DNA from: Manduca sexta
Taxonomy: Eukaryota; Arthropoda; Insecta; Lepidoptera; Sphingidae
Direction: 5' to 3'
DNA length: 64,000 nucleotides
NCBI RefSeq assembly: GCF_014839805.1
Contig: NC_051123.1
Span: 3,516,727-3,580,726, forward strand
Shown here: in pieces, positions 1 through 11,070 of the stretch
How the letters are laid out: the number at the start of each line of letters is the position of its first letter
How positions within the stretch are numbered: the stretch's first letter is position 1
Notes under the pieces: model-generated
Told to the model about the DNA's origin: nothing
The model's database searches: none
Seen by the model: only the letters and a program-made list of their open reading frames with translations
Position numbers and translations under genes: made by a program

Positions 1-121
1 CATCATACTAATGGTAATGGTTACTCCCTATCACATCATGTGACGGAACACATGACGAAAATAGGTGCCCGGTTTACACCTCTACCTGCCCCCTTGAGCA
101 TAAAGGATAAGACGGTAAAAA
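1..121 (+). repeat. SINE A, 3' part only
   Basis: The window opens inside an A-family SINE. The tail motifs CACATCATGTGACGGAACA and the downstream pyrimidine-rich CACCTCTACCTGCCCCCTTGA match the ends of the fuller copies at 48783 and 16489. The tRNA-like head lies outside the window or is decayed. Confidence 0.7.
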
Positions 122-123
122 TT

Positions 124-360
124 AGTTTTTTTTCTGGCACGACAAAATGAGACCTCTGCATCTGATGATAAGTGGAGGAGGCTCCAATAGAATGTCGACT
201 GAGAGACGATTAGCCCTCGAGAGTCGACACAATTATACCGGCCTGTTGGAATCAGATATACACAGGCTGATCCCGGAACGTGATCCCTTACGTGGGCCTC
301 CATGGCGGGTTTAACCTTGTTTACGGTGGTCACTATCCGGGCGGATATAAAATATAGCCA
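124..360 (+). repeat. Repeat D copy 1
   Basis: Nearly full-length D copy. It has the GCATCTGATGATAAGTGGAG start, the CAATAGAATGTCGACTGA core and the CGGGCGGATATAAAATAT end seen in the copies at 4898, 30885, 32504, 35303 and 49075. Confidence 0.8.
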
Positions 361-751
361 TAATAAAAAATATAAACGCTTCATCCAAGCTACCTTAATA
401 CCTATAAACTGCATCATTAATTCTTCTAACATGCACTGCTATTTAAACTCATAAAATTTCGCGTAAACTCACCTTTAAAATTGTAAACGAAAAGTAGTTC
501 ATCACGCTTGCTTCAGTAGTCGTTTATTGCAATTGAGCTTAGTTGGCATCAAAGGATCCCATTAACGGTTTATGACCTTTTTTATCGGCCGAGGCTACAA
601 AGTATTTGAGAGGTTGGCTATTTTATTTCGGTGCAGAAATTGAGTACGCAAAATGGATATGGAGGAGTGAGTAAGGCAACTATGATTATATTAAATCATA
701 TAAATAAACTTACATAATTCTTATCTTGTTAATAAATTTCAGTTCAATGTC
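361..751. other. No feature recognised
   Basis: AT-rich sequence without a recognisable exon, RNA gene or repeat. Confidence 0.5.
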
Positions 752-850
752 AAAATAAATATTTTTTTCGGATTTTATTATCGTTTTTTTTTTTGTTAAT
801 TTTCTCTAGACGTTTCCAAGACGAAGAAGGTCACGGGGCGGAATCATGAG
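752..850 (+). repeat. Repeat G, degenerate fragment
   Basis: TTCGGATTTTATTATCG followed by a T tract, an ACGTTTCCAAGACG-like core and GGTCACGGGGCGG is a decayed version of the G copies at 25440 and 46240. Confidence 0.55.
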
Positions 851-2042
851 TAAATAAAATTTCTTTCGATATCTAACTTTCGCGAATACATATTTAAGAA
901 ATCATTAAGGTAAATGTTTAGGATCAAATTTAAAATAATATATTAATTATCTATCTATGTAATAATCATGAGACCAGTATCATTATCATTTTTGCGCACC
1001 TATTTACCCTACACTTTAACCCTGATGGTAAAGTGAATGTCAAAGAATTTATTACATCTAATAAACATTAGTAATTCTTACCTCACATTAAATTAATATG
1101 AATATTATTCGTAGGTATTAAGACCTTTCTCTTTATATCTACGAATAATGATCGTATTATTTAAGGTATATGATCATTTGTAACGATAAATGGTCATCAG
1201 TTTACATTATTTAAATTCAACATCAAAGTAATAGTCAAAGTACGGGATATAGATGCAAAAGTGAGAATTGAAACTGCTTCTTATCTCAATATTGACCGTC
1301 AACCTATCTGCTGCTAGAAGATGTCAAGCAAACAAGAGGAGTACAAAGAATTTCACACTTGACGCAGGACTCATTATTAAAGAAAAGACGGGCTATGAGA
1401 GCCTGAATGCTTCCCATACTATTACAATTGGTAGTTTTAATTTTTTGCAAGCGTCGAGATACTCAATATATGGCCATTAAGCTTGAACGAGTAAGTAGAT
1501 CTGCAACTACAGTGAAATAAATCAGCAGTCACGTAGAAATCAATCGATTCTAAACTGGTCTAACTCGGCATGGAGTAAAATAGATCATATATTATGTACC
1601 TATTAAAATTGCAAATTGATAAATTAATTAGTAAGCAATCAATCAACAAAATCTGAACGAACAAGAAACAATTCATCTTAATAAAAATCAAGCCGAGAAC
1701 ATATAGAATCTTATCTTTACTTGTGGCTTCTGCTTCGAGTATAAATTTGATCAAATTTTTATCAGAATATTGGTTGGTTCATCGTATTTTATGGTTTATG
1801 CCTTCGGATGTGATACGAAGCGCCATATTTCTTGTCTTTGGTACTTTTAGCTCGTAATTATTTTTCTGAAGAACACGATATTTTTTATTTATGTCTTTAA
1901 GTGCCCATTTGAGCTATCGACTGTGAGGTAATAAGTCCTATCTGGTCTCTAAATGTATCTAGATTCGCATGATTTAGAAGCAATGCTGTACGTTAAATGC
2001 CTAAAGTTTTAGACCCTGTATAGGTACAATCTTGTAGTAGTA
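851..2042. other. No feature recognised
   Basis: About 1.2 kb of AT-rich sequence. The short ORFs here have no recognisable domain, splice structure or repetitiveness. Confidence 0.5.
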
Positions 2043-2353
2043 GCAATAGCCTAGTTGTGTGTGGAACGGATGGCCGAGACAAATGTCAAAACCCAAGGGC
2101 ACGTGCCACTGACTTTTCTGAAGTTATGTGTGTATTCTTTGGAAATGATTGCTTGCTTTTACGGTGAAGGAGGACATCGTGAGGAAATCTGCATACCTGA
2201 GAAGTTCTTTCTCTATAAGAATTTTGAGGGTATGTGAAGACTGCCAATTCCCACTAGGCCAGCATGGTGGACTAAGGCCTAATCCCTCTCAGTAGTAGAG
2301 GAGGCCTGTGCCCAACAGTGAAACAGTATATAATACAGGGCTGATATTATTAT
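2043..2353 (+). repeat. SINE C copy 1
   Basis: A tRNA-like head (ATAGCCTAGTTGTGTGTGG) is followed by the C body and the terminal GGGCTGATATTATTA. The B-box region is shortened relative to other copies (AATGTCAAAACCC instead of AATGTCCGCAGGTTCAAA). Confidence 0.85.
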
Positions 2354-2485
2354 ATGTATCTCCTCAGTTACCCATACTATGTAATACAAGCATTCGAACA
2401 CTATAAAAGATGGTGAATAGCTCAAGGATAGAAAATAATTAAAGAAGATTTAAAAGATTTTTACAAATACTTAAATGATATGTAC

Positions 2486-2690
2486 GTAATATAATTATAA
2501 AGCTAAAGAGTGTGTGCGGTTGTTTGTTTGAACGTGCTAATCTCAGGAACTACTAAAACTAATAGGAGGCTTCACTACTCCTTACTATAGACCAGACTAG
2601 TTCTCATGCCGGGAAATACAATGTGGGACTTCTTTACCAGGAAATAAAGTTACGCCGACAGAGCCGCGAGCACAAGCTAGTAATAGATAT
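2486..2690 (+). mobile_element. Helitron/Lep1-like element (H)
   Basis: Starts with an ATTATAAAGCTAAAGAG-type end and contains GCTAATCTCAGGAACTACT. It finishes with GCCGCGAGCACAAGCTAGT, the GC-rich hairpin next to CTAG typical of lepidopteran non-autonomous Helitron-like repeats. It has no coding capacity. Confidence 0.65.
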
Positions 2691-2714
2691 GATTGTACAA
2701 GAAAATAAAGTATT

Positions 2715-2915
2715 ATTTTGTATTCCACTGCTCTCGTCATCCACAGACTTGAGATGTTAAGTCCTATTATGTCCAGTAGTTACACTGGCTACAATGTCCT
2801 TCAAACCGGAACACAACAGTGACTACACACTGCTGCTTGTGCTGCTACACAATACGGTACAAAAAGACATTTCGTTGGTACTTACCCAGGCAGATTTTCA
2901 CACATGACAGACCAG
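2715..2915 (-). repeat. Repeat E, partial, reverse orientation
   Basis: Reverse-strand E: GAGATGTTAAGTCCTATTAT, CAGTAGTTACACTGGCTACA and CAAACCGGAACACAACAGTG all match the E copies at 14001 and 43783 in the same orientation. It is truncated at both ends and carries a diverged TGCTGCTACACAATACGG segment. Confidence 0.75.
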
Positions 2916-4014
2916 GAATATATCTATAGATATTAGATATATCGTTTCTTTTTATCCCTCGTTTCCCATTCGCCCCATTCTACCGAATGACATTAGAATA
3001 CACACACTGTATTAGCGCTCGCAAAAACCTCAGCGAATATTAATTTATCATCCGAACAGAGTATTTGTAGGCTTGTGTCGTGATTCGTGAAAAGTTACCG
3101 TCTTGTCACGAAAAATGACTCCTGCGGTCGACTTGAAGGGATGATGAATCGCATCCACATTTATCTGAGTTCGCAGGCGCCATTCGAGTTAAAACTCCGT
3201 GGAATTATTAATTTCTCTTTTTCATTGTTGCATAATTAAGTGTGAATTTTTATTATGCTTTTGAAGGTTTTCTTTTGTTATATTTATGTTTTTAAAAATG
3301 TTTTACAAATTGTTTAATATTTTTAAAATACGGTTTTCGGAATACTTTTGGATTACACTTTTGTTTCTACGAAATAACGTGCTTTGGTAAATTTTATTTT
3401 CATCAAATATTCTATTGTGAATTATACTGGTAACGTTTGTTTTCAAAAGAACCATTTTTCATTTTTACGCAACAAATTAGAACTATATTACTGCAATTAA
3501 TTTTGGCCAAACTAAATTACTTAAATAATCAGCAACTCTTTTTAATTTAAAATAGACATATAATTATCCACAGTTAATTTAAGAAGGTCTTATTTATTTT
3601 ATTATTTTTGGAAAACTAACAATTAGATTAAACACTATTAAAGGTACATAAATACAAGAAGGTCATTTAAAATCTTTCACAAATAGACTTCAAGAGTTAT
3701 GGGGTTGGTAGAACGAATATACACAAATATTAGACAGTATCATATCTTAAAGTAATTCATGGAGCCTGATTTGGAAATCATCGGAGAAAATTTACCTATC
3801 AAATAAATTAATGTAATATTTTCCAGGTTAATTGCTATTATCGTATTATTAAACAGATATTAAAATTTAGTAAGTAGATACTATGTTTTTATTTCTACTA
3901 TCATTATTATTTTTCTTTTGTATGTATGTATTATGTAGGTGTATATGTGTGTTTATGTAGGTACGTAATGTTTATCAATTATTTGTTTTTTTTTTATTTA
4001 TTAATATAATATAA
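2916..4014. other. No feature recognised
   Basis: About 1.1 kb of AT-rich sequence with no exon, RNA gene or named repeat that I can support. Confidence 0.5.
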
Positions 4015-4193
4015 TCCACTGCACTACCCTCTCTTTCTATTTCTCGTTTTTATATCCAACCCATGGTTGTCTGGAAGGCATAGCCTAGAGCGATAAGACC
4101 GCCATTTGTACATGTGCCTTTTGTCTCTCTTTTCTTCTTTGCATCGTTTTTTTTGTGTGTTTTGTACAATAAAGAGTAAAATAAATAAATAAT
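4015..4193 (+). mobile_element. LINE 3' end (O) with poly(A) signal
   Basis: Contains GGTTGTCTGGAAGGCATAGC and AGCGATAAGACCGCC, a T-rich stretch, an AATAAA at 4168-4173 and a terminal (AAAT)n run. This is the layout of a lepidopteran non-LTR retrotransposon 3' UTR. A related tail is at 51950. No coding part is left. Confidence 0.6.
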
Positions 4194-4317
4194 ACTATCC
4201 GATAATTTTCAAATCGGCTTTTAATGAACTTACTATCATTAATTCAGACACGCGAATAAAGTTATCACCAAAGTAAATAAGTATCAAAAACATCACTTCA
4301 GTGACGAAGCTTCCATA

Positions 4318-4475
4318 TAAACTGAGTCCTGCCGGCTTTTGTTTCGTAATTTATATAAAATCTAATATTTATTAGAACGACTTGCAGAACACTTTTATGC
4401 ATTCATCAGGACCTATATTATATTGTGTTGGGTTCCCTTTTGAATTCCACCCTTCGCCACTGCATTTTACACTTA
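4318..4475 (+). repeat. Repeat M copy 1
   Basis: Contains TGCCGGCTTTTGTTTCGTAA, TAAAATCTAATATTTATTAG and TTTGAATTCCACCCTTCGCC. The segment at 7430-7580 is a diverged copy in the opposite orientation, so this is an interspersed repeat of unknown class. Confidence 0.6.
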
Positions 4476-4897
4476 AATATAAAAAAAATAACTTTATTAA
4501 ACATTCATAACACTTTTATTACAACCATCAAACATTTTCCATTTATGCCATCTTATGCAGATGGCACTGGCATGTTTAAAGCAACTTAAATATTAAAAAG
4601 ATATCCACGTGAAACAATATTTTAAAAGGCTTTTTAGCCCTCGAGCGAACAATAAAAACAATATAACTCTGCCAGATCGCGTTGACATGCAAATGACAGG
4701 GTCCCAGATAAACTGGCCAGGTGGCGTATGAAAAGTTAAGTTTATCTGACATCTATTTGAATTAATATTTTGCATTGTAATGATTAACAATGTTTGAGAT
4801 ATTGCAGTTGATTTGATAGTGGTATAACATTAATTAATATAAGAATAAATTTAATAGGTTCAGAATAGAAAGAGTATTGATTAAAGTATGCATTGCT
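4476..4897. other. No feature recognised
   Basis: A short open frame on the minus strand (4593-4790) has no recognisable motif and was not called. Confidence 0.5.
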
Positions 4898-5116
4898 TTC
4901 TTTATTGGTGCATGGTTAACTGCATCGGATGGTAAGTGGAGTGGGATCTAATAGAATGACGACTGATAAGAGATGATTATCCCTCGGCAGTCGACACAAC
5001 TATGTCTCATGGGACCGAATACAGGCAGATCGCGGAATGCGATACATTTACGTGTACTACAATGGCGGATTCTAACACCTTGTGTACGTTGGTCGCTATC
5101 CGGTCGGATAGAAAAT
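4898..5116 (+). repeat. Repeat D copy 2
   Basis: GGTAAGTGGAGTGGGATCTA, CAGTCGACACAACTATG and GTCGCTATCCGGTCGGATAG give a complete but diverged D copy. Confidence 0.8.
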
Positions 5117-5198
5117 TGATGGATTATGAAAGAAATAACTTAGGATTGTAAAACTATCAATTGATTTATTGAGAACAGTAAAGACTAGACAATGACCA

Positions 5199-5503
5199 AA
5201 GAGAAGTATAATAATAATAATAATAATATAGCCTTTATTTCCATGCCTTACAATATAAAAGTAAATAAAATAAAATGGTTATGATATTCAAGAAGACGTG
5301 GTCCCTTCTCGGGTATAGGCCTCCTCCAACTGTCTCCATCCTTTCCTATCTATTGCCTTCTGAGTCAAATCTGTGCCGGCAGTTTTAAGTATCACGTCAA
5401 CCCAGCAGTCTTTGGGTTTTCCTGCCCTTCCAGTTCCGCTTGGGCCTGTCCATGTGGTTACGCGTTTTGTCCATCTGTTGTCTGTAGTCTGAAGAGAAGT
5501 ATA
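5199..5503 (-). mobile_element. 5'-truncated RTE-like LINE with target duplication
   Basis: The minus strand carries the C-terminal 70-odd codons of a LINE ORF2 (5288-5491). They end in the pattern K-AIDRKGWRQLEEAYT, like the DRxxWRxLGEAYVQ tail of insect RTE-type proteins. A short 3' UTR with AATAAA and an (ATT)n tail at 5211-5227 follows. The body is bounded by the 12-bp direct repeat AAGAGAAGTATA at 5199-5210 and 5492-5503, which is a target-site duplication. The insertion is therefore 5211-5491, a dead-on-arrival copy with no endonuclease or reverse transcriptase. Confidence 0.85.
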
Positions 5504-6439
5504 CAATTTCTTAATTTAAAGCGGCACACTGCCAGTACTAATATAGCTCACATTGGTTGTTATTGTTTGGTTTATACTCTTTGTTACTATACAGTTTCAA
5601 CAAAAATATATCCTACCTCCAGCAAAATGTAATAGACTTGCGCACTATTATATGGCACTTTGTATAGTATAGCGAATATTGAGTGTAAAAATTGAAAACA
5701 AATACCACACTAATGTTACCTTTTTCCTTATATTTTCTTTGGCATATACAAATGATTGTATTGTAACTTGCTGCTTGTTTCATATTGTAAAAATAAATTA
5801 ATAGTTTCTCTTCTATATATTTCTCTGTGTATATATAAATGCAAATTTAAATCGTATTTGGAACTGCGTAGCTTTTAAAATAACTCACAATAGATATGGC
5901 AGAGAAGTGTCTCCTAATAAAAGTATCGCTATACTTAAAATGGGACACCAAAACCAGTAATTATTATAGGTTTCGTTTTTTCCAAATAAGTATTGTATTT
6001 TCCAAAAAAAAATAAAAGGAATATTGTAGCGGCCTACCTCTATGGTCTCTGCCTTCCCTACAAGCTTCACATCTAATCTATTAAGTTACGAACCATAAAC
6101 AATAAAAAACAAAACCACGTACATTTTATTACTAAAATGGGCAATTTATGCGAAAAAACATTCTTTAATGTCTCTAACAGACCGTTTTGATCCTTCCAGT
6201 GTTTCGCAGATAGGCGTTGCAAAGCATAACGATTTATAGTTGAACTTCGAACAAAGGCTCTTTGATTTTCATTATTCAACGGTTTTAGGTTATGTCCGGT
6301 TGAACAACAGTTTTGTTTATTGTCTTCATAAATTAGCGGTATGAATATTTATGGATAGAGTTGCTGCTTGGGGTTTTTATTTTGAGAATTTAATGTAACA
6401 AATTGGTTTTTTGACTGGCAATTTTGTAAATGGATATGA
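5504..6439. other. No feature recognised
   Basis: AT-rich stretch with short random ORFs on the minus strand and no recognisable domain or repeat. Confidence 0.5.
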
Positions 6440-7185
6440 CAGAAAAAGTCTGAAAGTAAAATGAGAGCGTTAAGTAGCACGTTTGGGGTTATTATGAATG
6501 TAGTGCGGAATACTACGGTATTGGACATGTGTGGAGTAAGAGAGGATGTAGTCACTAAAATTGAGAAGGGTAGGCTAAGGTGGTAAGCGACGATAGCCTA
6601 GTTGGGTGTGGAACGGACTGCCAAGACGAATGTCCGCAGGTTCAAATCGCAAGGGCACACACCTCTGACTTTTCAAAAATCATGTGTATATTCTTTGTAA
6701 ATTTATCGTTCGCTTTAACGGTAAAGGAAAACATCGTGAGGAAACCTACACATTCGAGAAGTTCTCCGTAGGAATTTCGAAGGTGTGTGAAGTCTACCAA
6801 TCCGCACTAGGCCAGCGTGGTGGACTAAGGCCTAATCCCTCTCAGTAGTAGAGGAGGCCCGTGCTCAGCAGTGGGCAAGTATATAATACAGGGCTGATAT
6901 TATTATTATTATTATGCTAAGGTGGTTTGGGCATTTGGAGAGATTGGATGATAGGATACTGACAAAGAGGATAAGGCATGTGCATGTAAGAGCCCGTAGG
7001 AATCGACAGCACAGAACCTTCGAATGTCAGATATCTGACATACTTAAAGGCCAGGTCAAAGGTACCCTAAACCGGCGGGATGCATGAAAAAATTGATGAA
7101 AGTGAAAGAAGCGCGAGAAGTATGCCAGAATCGTGCAGTCCGCAGTCTTTGCCTACCCCTATGGAATAAAGGCGTGGTACTATTT
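6440..7185 (+). pseudogene. LINE ORF2 C-terminus, split by a SINE
   Basis: A non-LTR retrotransposon ORF2 tail is readable on the plus strand from about 6464. It includes KIEKGRLRWFGHLER, a segment common to the post-RT region of insect LINEs, and further on a diverged DILKGQVKGTLNRRDA. The frame is interrupted at 6585-6915 by a C-family SINE but resumes in register after it. It then meets a stop at about 7084 and a frameshift into a KEAREVCQNR-like remnant. The reading ends near CTACCCCTATGG at 7154. It is inactive; the N-terminal domains are absent. Confidence 0.75.
6574..6926 (+). repeat. SINE C copy 2 with 11-bp target duplication
   Basis: Full-length C element (6585-6915) with A-box-like TAGCCTAGTTGGG, B-box-like GGTTCAAATC and a (TTA)n tail. 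It is flanked by GCTAAGGTGGT at 6574-6584 and 6916-6926. The duplicated bases are codons of the surrounding LINE, so the SINE is the younger insertion. Confidence 0.92.
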
Positions 7186-7429
7186 TATAGTTTTTGATAT
7201 TTTTACGGTGTTTTTGGGTGTTTCACTGCGCTAATCATTTTCACTCGCTAGAATCTTATTTGTTATCAAGTAAGGTACATTAAGTACAAAAAGCTTAGGT
7301 AACCAAGATGTTTATAGGATCCCATGCACTCAGATATTCAATTTCTTTAAAAATAATTTCTATTCTATGAAGGAGATGTTAAAAATCATAAATGACATTT
7401 TCTTTTGTTACAAATATTTATTATTCTTA
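7186..7429. other. No feature recognised
   Basis: No exon or repeat could be supported here. Confidence 0.5.
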
Positions 7430-7580
7430 TGTACTTTCAATGGCGAAGGATGAAATGTTCTGAAAGTAAACCCGACACAACTTATAGGTACTAATAATAT
7501 GCATAAATCTGGAAAACATTAGATTTTACATACATTATGAAAGGAAAGCCGGCACGAATCGGGTTATAAGAAGGGTTACC
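7430..7580 (-). repeat. Repeat M copy 2
   Basis: Reverse complement of the M copy at 4318, sharing the CTTCGCCATTG end, the ATTAGATTTTACATAC block and AAAGCCGGCA. Confidence 0.6.
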
Positions 7581-7729
7581 TCCACTGCTACTATTACAAT
7601 TTCATCTTCATGTATTAAAAAGTTTGTATTACATGTTCTTATAGTCTAGGTGTTGATCGTAGTTTCGCTTACATAAAAAGGCTTTTATCCTACAAAGTTC
7701 TTTAAAATTCTGTATCGATTCATGACACC

Positions 7730-7905
7730 AGTGCCATCTATCTGAAAATCAGATAAATAAATCCATTATGTCCCATAGGAGCTAATTACCGAGATAAAAG
7801 TAGGCTATGTGGTTATTTAGGATTACAGTCTATTCGTGTGCCAAATTTCATCCAAATTCGATCAGCTGTTTCTGTGTTTACTTGTAACAAACATCCAAAC
7901 ACTTA
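7730..7905 (-). mobile_element. Helitron-like remnant (H)
   Basis: CCGAGATAAAAGTAGGCTATGTGG and GTGCCAAATTTCATCCAAAT are hallmarks of the internal part of lepidopteran H-type repeats read from the CTAG end. The ends are not well defined. Confidence 0.45.
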
Positions 7906-8786
7906 TTTATTAGGCACAGTTACAGAATACAGATTAAATAAATATAAGACTATTCTACACAAAAAAAAACAAAGTAAGCCTGAAGCCCCATACCCGCTTT
8001 ACACAATTAGCTTAAGCGGTAACATCGTACGAAATACAATATGATCAGACTGAAAGGAATTTAAAATGAAATAGAATTATTATTATTATTTTTTTAGTAG
8101 GTTTTTTTTGAAAGAAGCAAAACCAATGTTGATTACATCGAAGTTACTACAGCCGTCATTATATGACTTGCACATTCTAATGAAGGAGTTATTTTGTGAC
8201 ACATTGTTGGCTTTCGCAAACTTTCACTTTTATAATATTAGATTAATTGTAGCAATCAAGGTTCTCTAATCCCTACATAGCTTCATTATCTATGTAAACT
8301 AGACAAAGGTTACCAGCACAATAAAATGAATATTTCAAACTGAATATTCCAAACCACAATTGAAACATCAAATATATCTTCAAAATTTATGTCGTGGTAA
8401 GCACCAAACCTATTTCTTAATATAACAATATTGAACCCATTCAAGAAGACTATTACAAACTCACCAACCTAGATAACCACGGTCTTGTTACGGCGTGCCT
8501 AAATTATAGTACGTTCAGGATTAAATGTTGAGGTTAGGTAAGTTTAAGGAATAAACGCTGGGTAAGACCATTTCCTTAACTTATTGGGCTCTAGATTAAA
8601 GGTGTTAAATTAAAAGGAATTCTATGTTATTAGATGGAAAACTCTTTATTGTGTATATTTTGAAGATATTATACGCGAAAGTAATTTAAATTATTTGATT
8701 GATACAGTGTAAGTTTGCACCCCTTATAAGATAGGATATAGGCTATGTTGTTTTTAATATTTGCAACAAAATGAGAGCCATACAAA
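7906..8786. other. No feature recognised
   Basis: AT-rich sequence; no exon, RNA gene or repeat supported. Confidence 0.5.
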
Positions 8787-9112
8787 AAGCGACGAGAGCC
8801 TAATTGGGTGTGAAACGGGCTGCCAAGACAAATGTCCACAGATTCAAAACCCAAGGGCATAAACCTCTGACGTTTCTAAAAATTATGTGAATATTCTTAG
8901 TGAATTATTGCTCGCTCTAACAGTGAAGGAAAACATCGTGAGGAAACCTGCATACCTGAGAAGCTTTCTATAGGAATATTGAGGGTTTGTGTAGTCTATC
9001 AATCCGCACTAGGTCAGCGTGGTGAACTATAGCCTAATCCCTCTGAGTAGAGGATGCCCGTGGCCAGTAGTGGGACAGTATATAATACAGATCTAGTATT
9101 ATTATTTTTATT
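8787..9112 (+). repeat. SINE C copy 3
   Basis: Complete C copy with head AGAGCCTAATTGGGTGTG, GAAAACATCGTGAGGAAACC in the body and tail AGTATATAATACAG. Confidence 0.85.
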
Positions 9113-9195
9113 ACACCGGAAAAAAATCCATCTTACCACTAAAAAGCAATTAAGCAACCGTATCTCACAAACATGAAGAGTTATTAAACTCTGCT

Positions 9196-9246
9196 TGCCC
9201 GTGCCCAGCAGTGGGACAGTATAAACAAGGCTGATATTATTAATAT
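9196..9246 (+). repeat. SINE C tail fragment
   Basis: CCCGTGCCCAGCAGTGGGAC followed by GCTGATATTATTAATATT is the last 50 bp of a C element, 85 bp downstream of the full copy. It is the remains of a second insertion or of a duplicated tail. Confidence 0.7.
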
Positions 9247-9774
9247 TTTGAAATTCATACGAACAAACTGAATAGTATCATTATATAAACAAATGTCTCA
9301 ATCTTACCTATTTACTTTAAATATTCTTAGAACACAAAGTAAACATAAAAACAATACAGCTTACAAAATACGAAAAATATTCTACAGATTCAAGATATAT
9401 TTTCAATGATGCAAACAAAGCACCTCGTTTTCTATATAAATAAAGTGAAATGAAACCTTTCAAGGGGGAAATGTAAGCCGATACCATTCTTATTCATGAA
9501 GGTATAGGATATTTAGGTAGTCAATTGAAAATTATGACGGTCATAATATTGAAGATAAGGGAGAATCTCGAAAAAATAGCAATTTAGATATAAAAAGAAC
9601 TAAATGTTGTAGTTTTGTGACCATAAGCTTTAATTTATCGTGTTGGTTATTTGATAACGCATCTTATAATTAAAAAGTTAAATTTTGGAATCGATTGTCG
9701 AGCCAGGATATAATTTTTCAATGTGATAAAAGTTATTCTTGGGATAAAATACATGAACAAATCAAAATATTTTA
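9247..9774. other. No feature recognised
   Basis: AT-rich sequence between C fragments and the large inverted repeat. Confidence 0.5.
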
Positions 9775-10052
9775 GTCATCGATGTAGTATATACTACGTA
9801 CTAGATATGGCGTTCCGTACACTCATTGTGTTCGACTCAACTGTACTGCAATCCGTACACCTGACTTTAGTATGATCTCAACATTGAGAGCGTCTGGTTA
9901 TGTACGGAGTGGCGCTCATAATATAAGAACTCGAGTCATATAATGTTGAGATCATACTAAAGTCAGGTGTACGGATTGCAGTACAGTTGAGTCGAACACA
10001 ATGAGTGTACGGAACGCCATATCTAGTACGTAGTATATACTACATCGATGAC
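9775..10052. repeat. Perfect 111-bp inverted repeat with 56-bp spacer
   Basis: Arms 9775-9885 and 9942-10052 are exact reverse complements over all 111 bases. The outer end reads GTCATCGATGTAGTATATAC and the inner end GATCTCAACATT. The spacer 9886-9941 contains 36 bp of repeat F. Transcription would give a hairpin with a 111-bp duplex. No ORF is encoded and the arm sequence was not found elsewhere in the window. It could be a fold-back element, a MITE, or a template-switch inverted duplication. Confidence 0.95.
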
Positions 10053-10217
10053 AAGTGTACACCTGGATGTGAATAAAAAATATTAGTCAAATAAGTTAAT
10101 TGTTGTTCAAGTGAACAAATAGGTTAAAATAGTGACTTTTTGGTTGCCATTTTAGTCGAATTAGGAAAAAATATAGTTTATATATACATTCATGTCTATA
10201 GAATATACGTCAATGAT
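9903..10217 (+). repeat. Repeat F copy 1, interrupted
   Basis: GTACGGAGTGGCGCTCATAA up to CTCGAGTC (9903-9937) and AAGTGTACACCTGGATGTGA onward (10053-10217) together match the continuous F copy at 24992-25195. The interruption is 9938-10052, the right arm of the inverted repeat plus four bases. Confidence 0.8.
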
Positions 10218-10244
10218 TTTAATCATTACTATATATTGAAACTA

Positions 10245-10452
10245 TTCTATACTAATATATAAAGCTGAAGAGTTTGTTTGTTTATACGTGTTAATCTCAG
10301 GAACTAGGGGTTCGAATTGAAAAAATCTTTTAGTTTTAGATAGCCCATTTATCGAGGAAGGCTATATAATTATATTACAAAACAAAGTCCCTTCGCCGCG
10401 TCTTTTATCCCGGAAAACTCTTACATGCGAAGCCGCAAGCAATAGCTAGTGA
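10245..10452 (+). mobile_element. Helitron/Lep1-like element (H)
   Basis: Starts near ACTAATATATAAAGCTGAAG and contains GTTAATCTCAGGAACTAGGG and TAGCCCATTTATCGAGGAAG. It ends in GCGAAGCCGCAAGCAATAGC followed by TAGT. The last motif is the hairpin-plus-CTAG terminus of lepidopteran Helitron-like repeats. Confidence 0.75.
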
Positions 10453-11004
10453 TATTAACATGAAACACTAACATTTAAGAAAACAAAAAAATATATACTC
10501 AGTTCCATTACTAATTAATTCGTTTCGTTTGCCATTCAATGATAATGCGTCATTCAAAAAGTGATTTAATTTATAATAGTTTTTAAATTAAATGTTGGCA
10601 CTTAGTCTACTAATTGTAAAAATATAGGCATATTTACTTTTAATGTATACGCTTTGTTGTCTAAAATAAAAAAAAAAATATGGGAAAACACGGTAAATCT
10701 ATTTTATTGTAATTTGTAATATACATAGATATAAAAGACAAATCAGAAAGTTATATTTACAACAAAAATAATCCCAATAAACTATTCCAAACAAATCTTT
10801 AGATCTATTTGCCAACCGACGCTGGCCAGAAAGTTAATAATGGGTCATCCCTTTACGGACCGACGGACACAGTGAAGAGGGATCCCACGTTCTTTGTTAC
10901 TATTTTCTTGGAGAAAATAAAAGATCTTTAGTGCTTTACGTATTGGTGAATTGTTTTATAAAATCTAAAAGTTAAAAACTGGATTTTTATTGTCTATTGT
11001 ATCC
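10453..11004. other. No feature recognised
   Basis: AT-rich sequence without supported features. Confidence 0.5.
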
Positions 11005-11070
11005 GCTTATACAGGTCCGTCTGGAAATCTTTAGAGGAAGCCTATGTTTAACAGTGGAGTTCATGTGTCT
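11005..11070 (+). mobile_element. LINE 3' end fragment (K)
   Basis: CCGTCTGGAAATCTTTAGAG followed by AGCCTATGTTTAACAGTGGA is the decayed C-terminal coding end of an RTE-like LINE (W-K-S-L-x-E-A-Y-V-Q-Q-W), as at 37300 and 54095. Confidence 0.6.
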
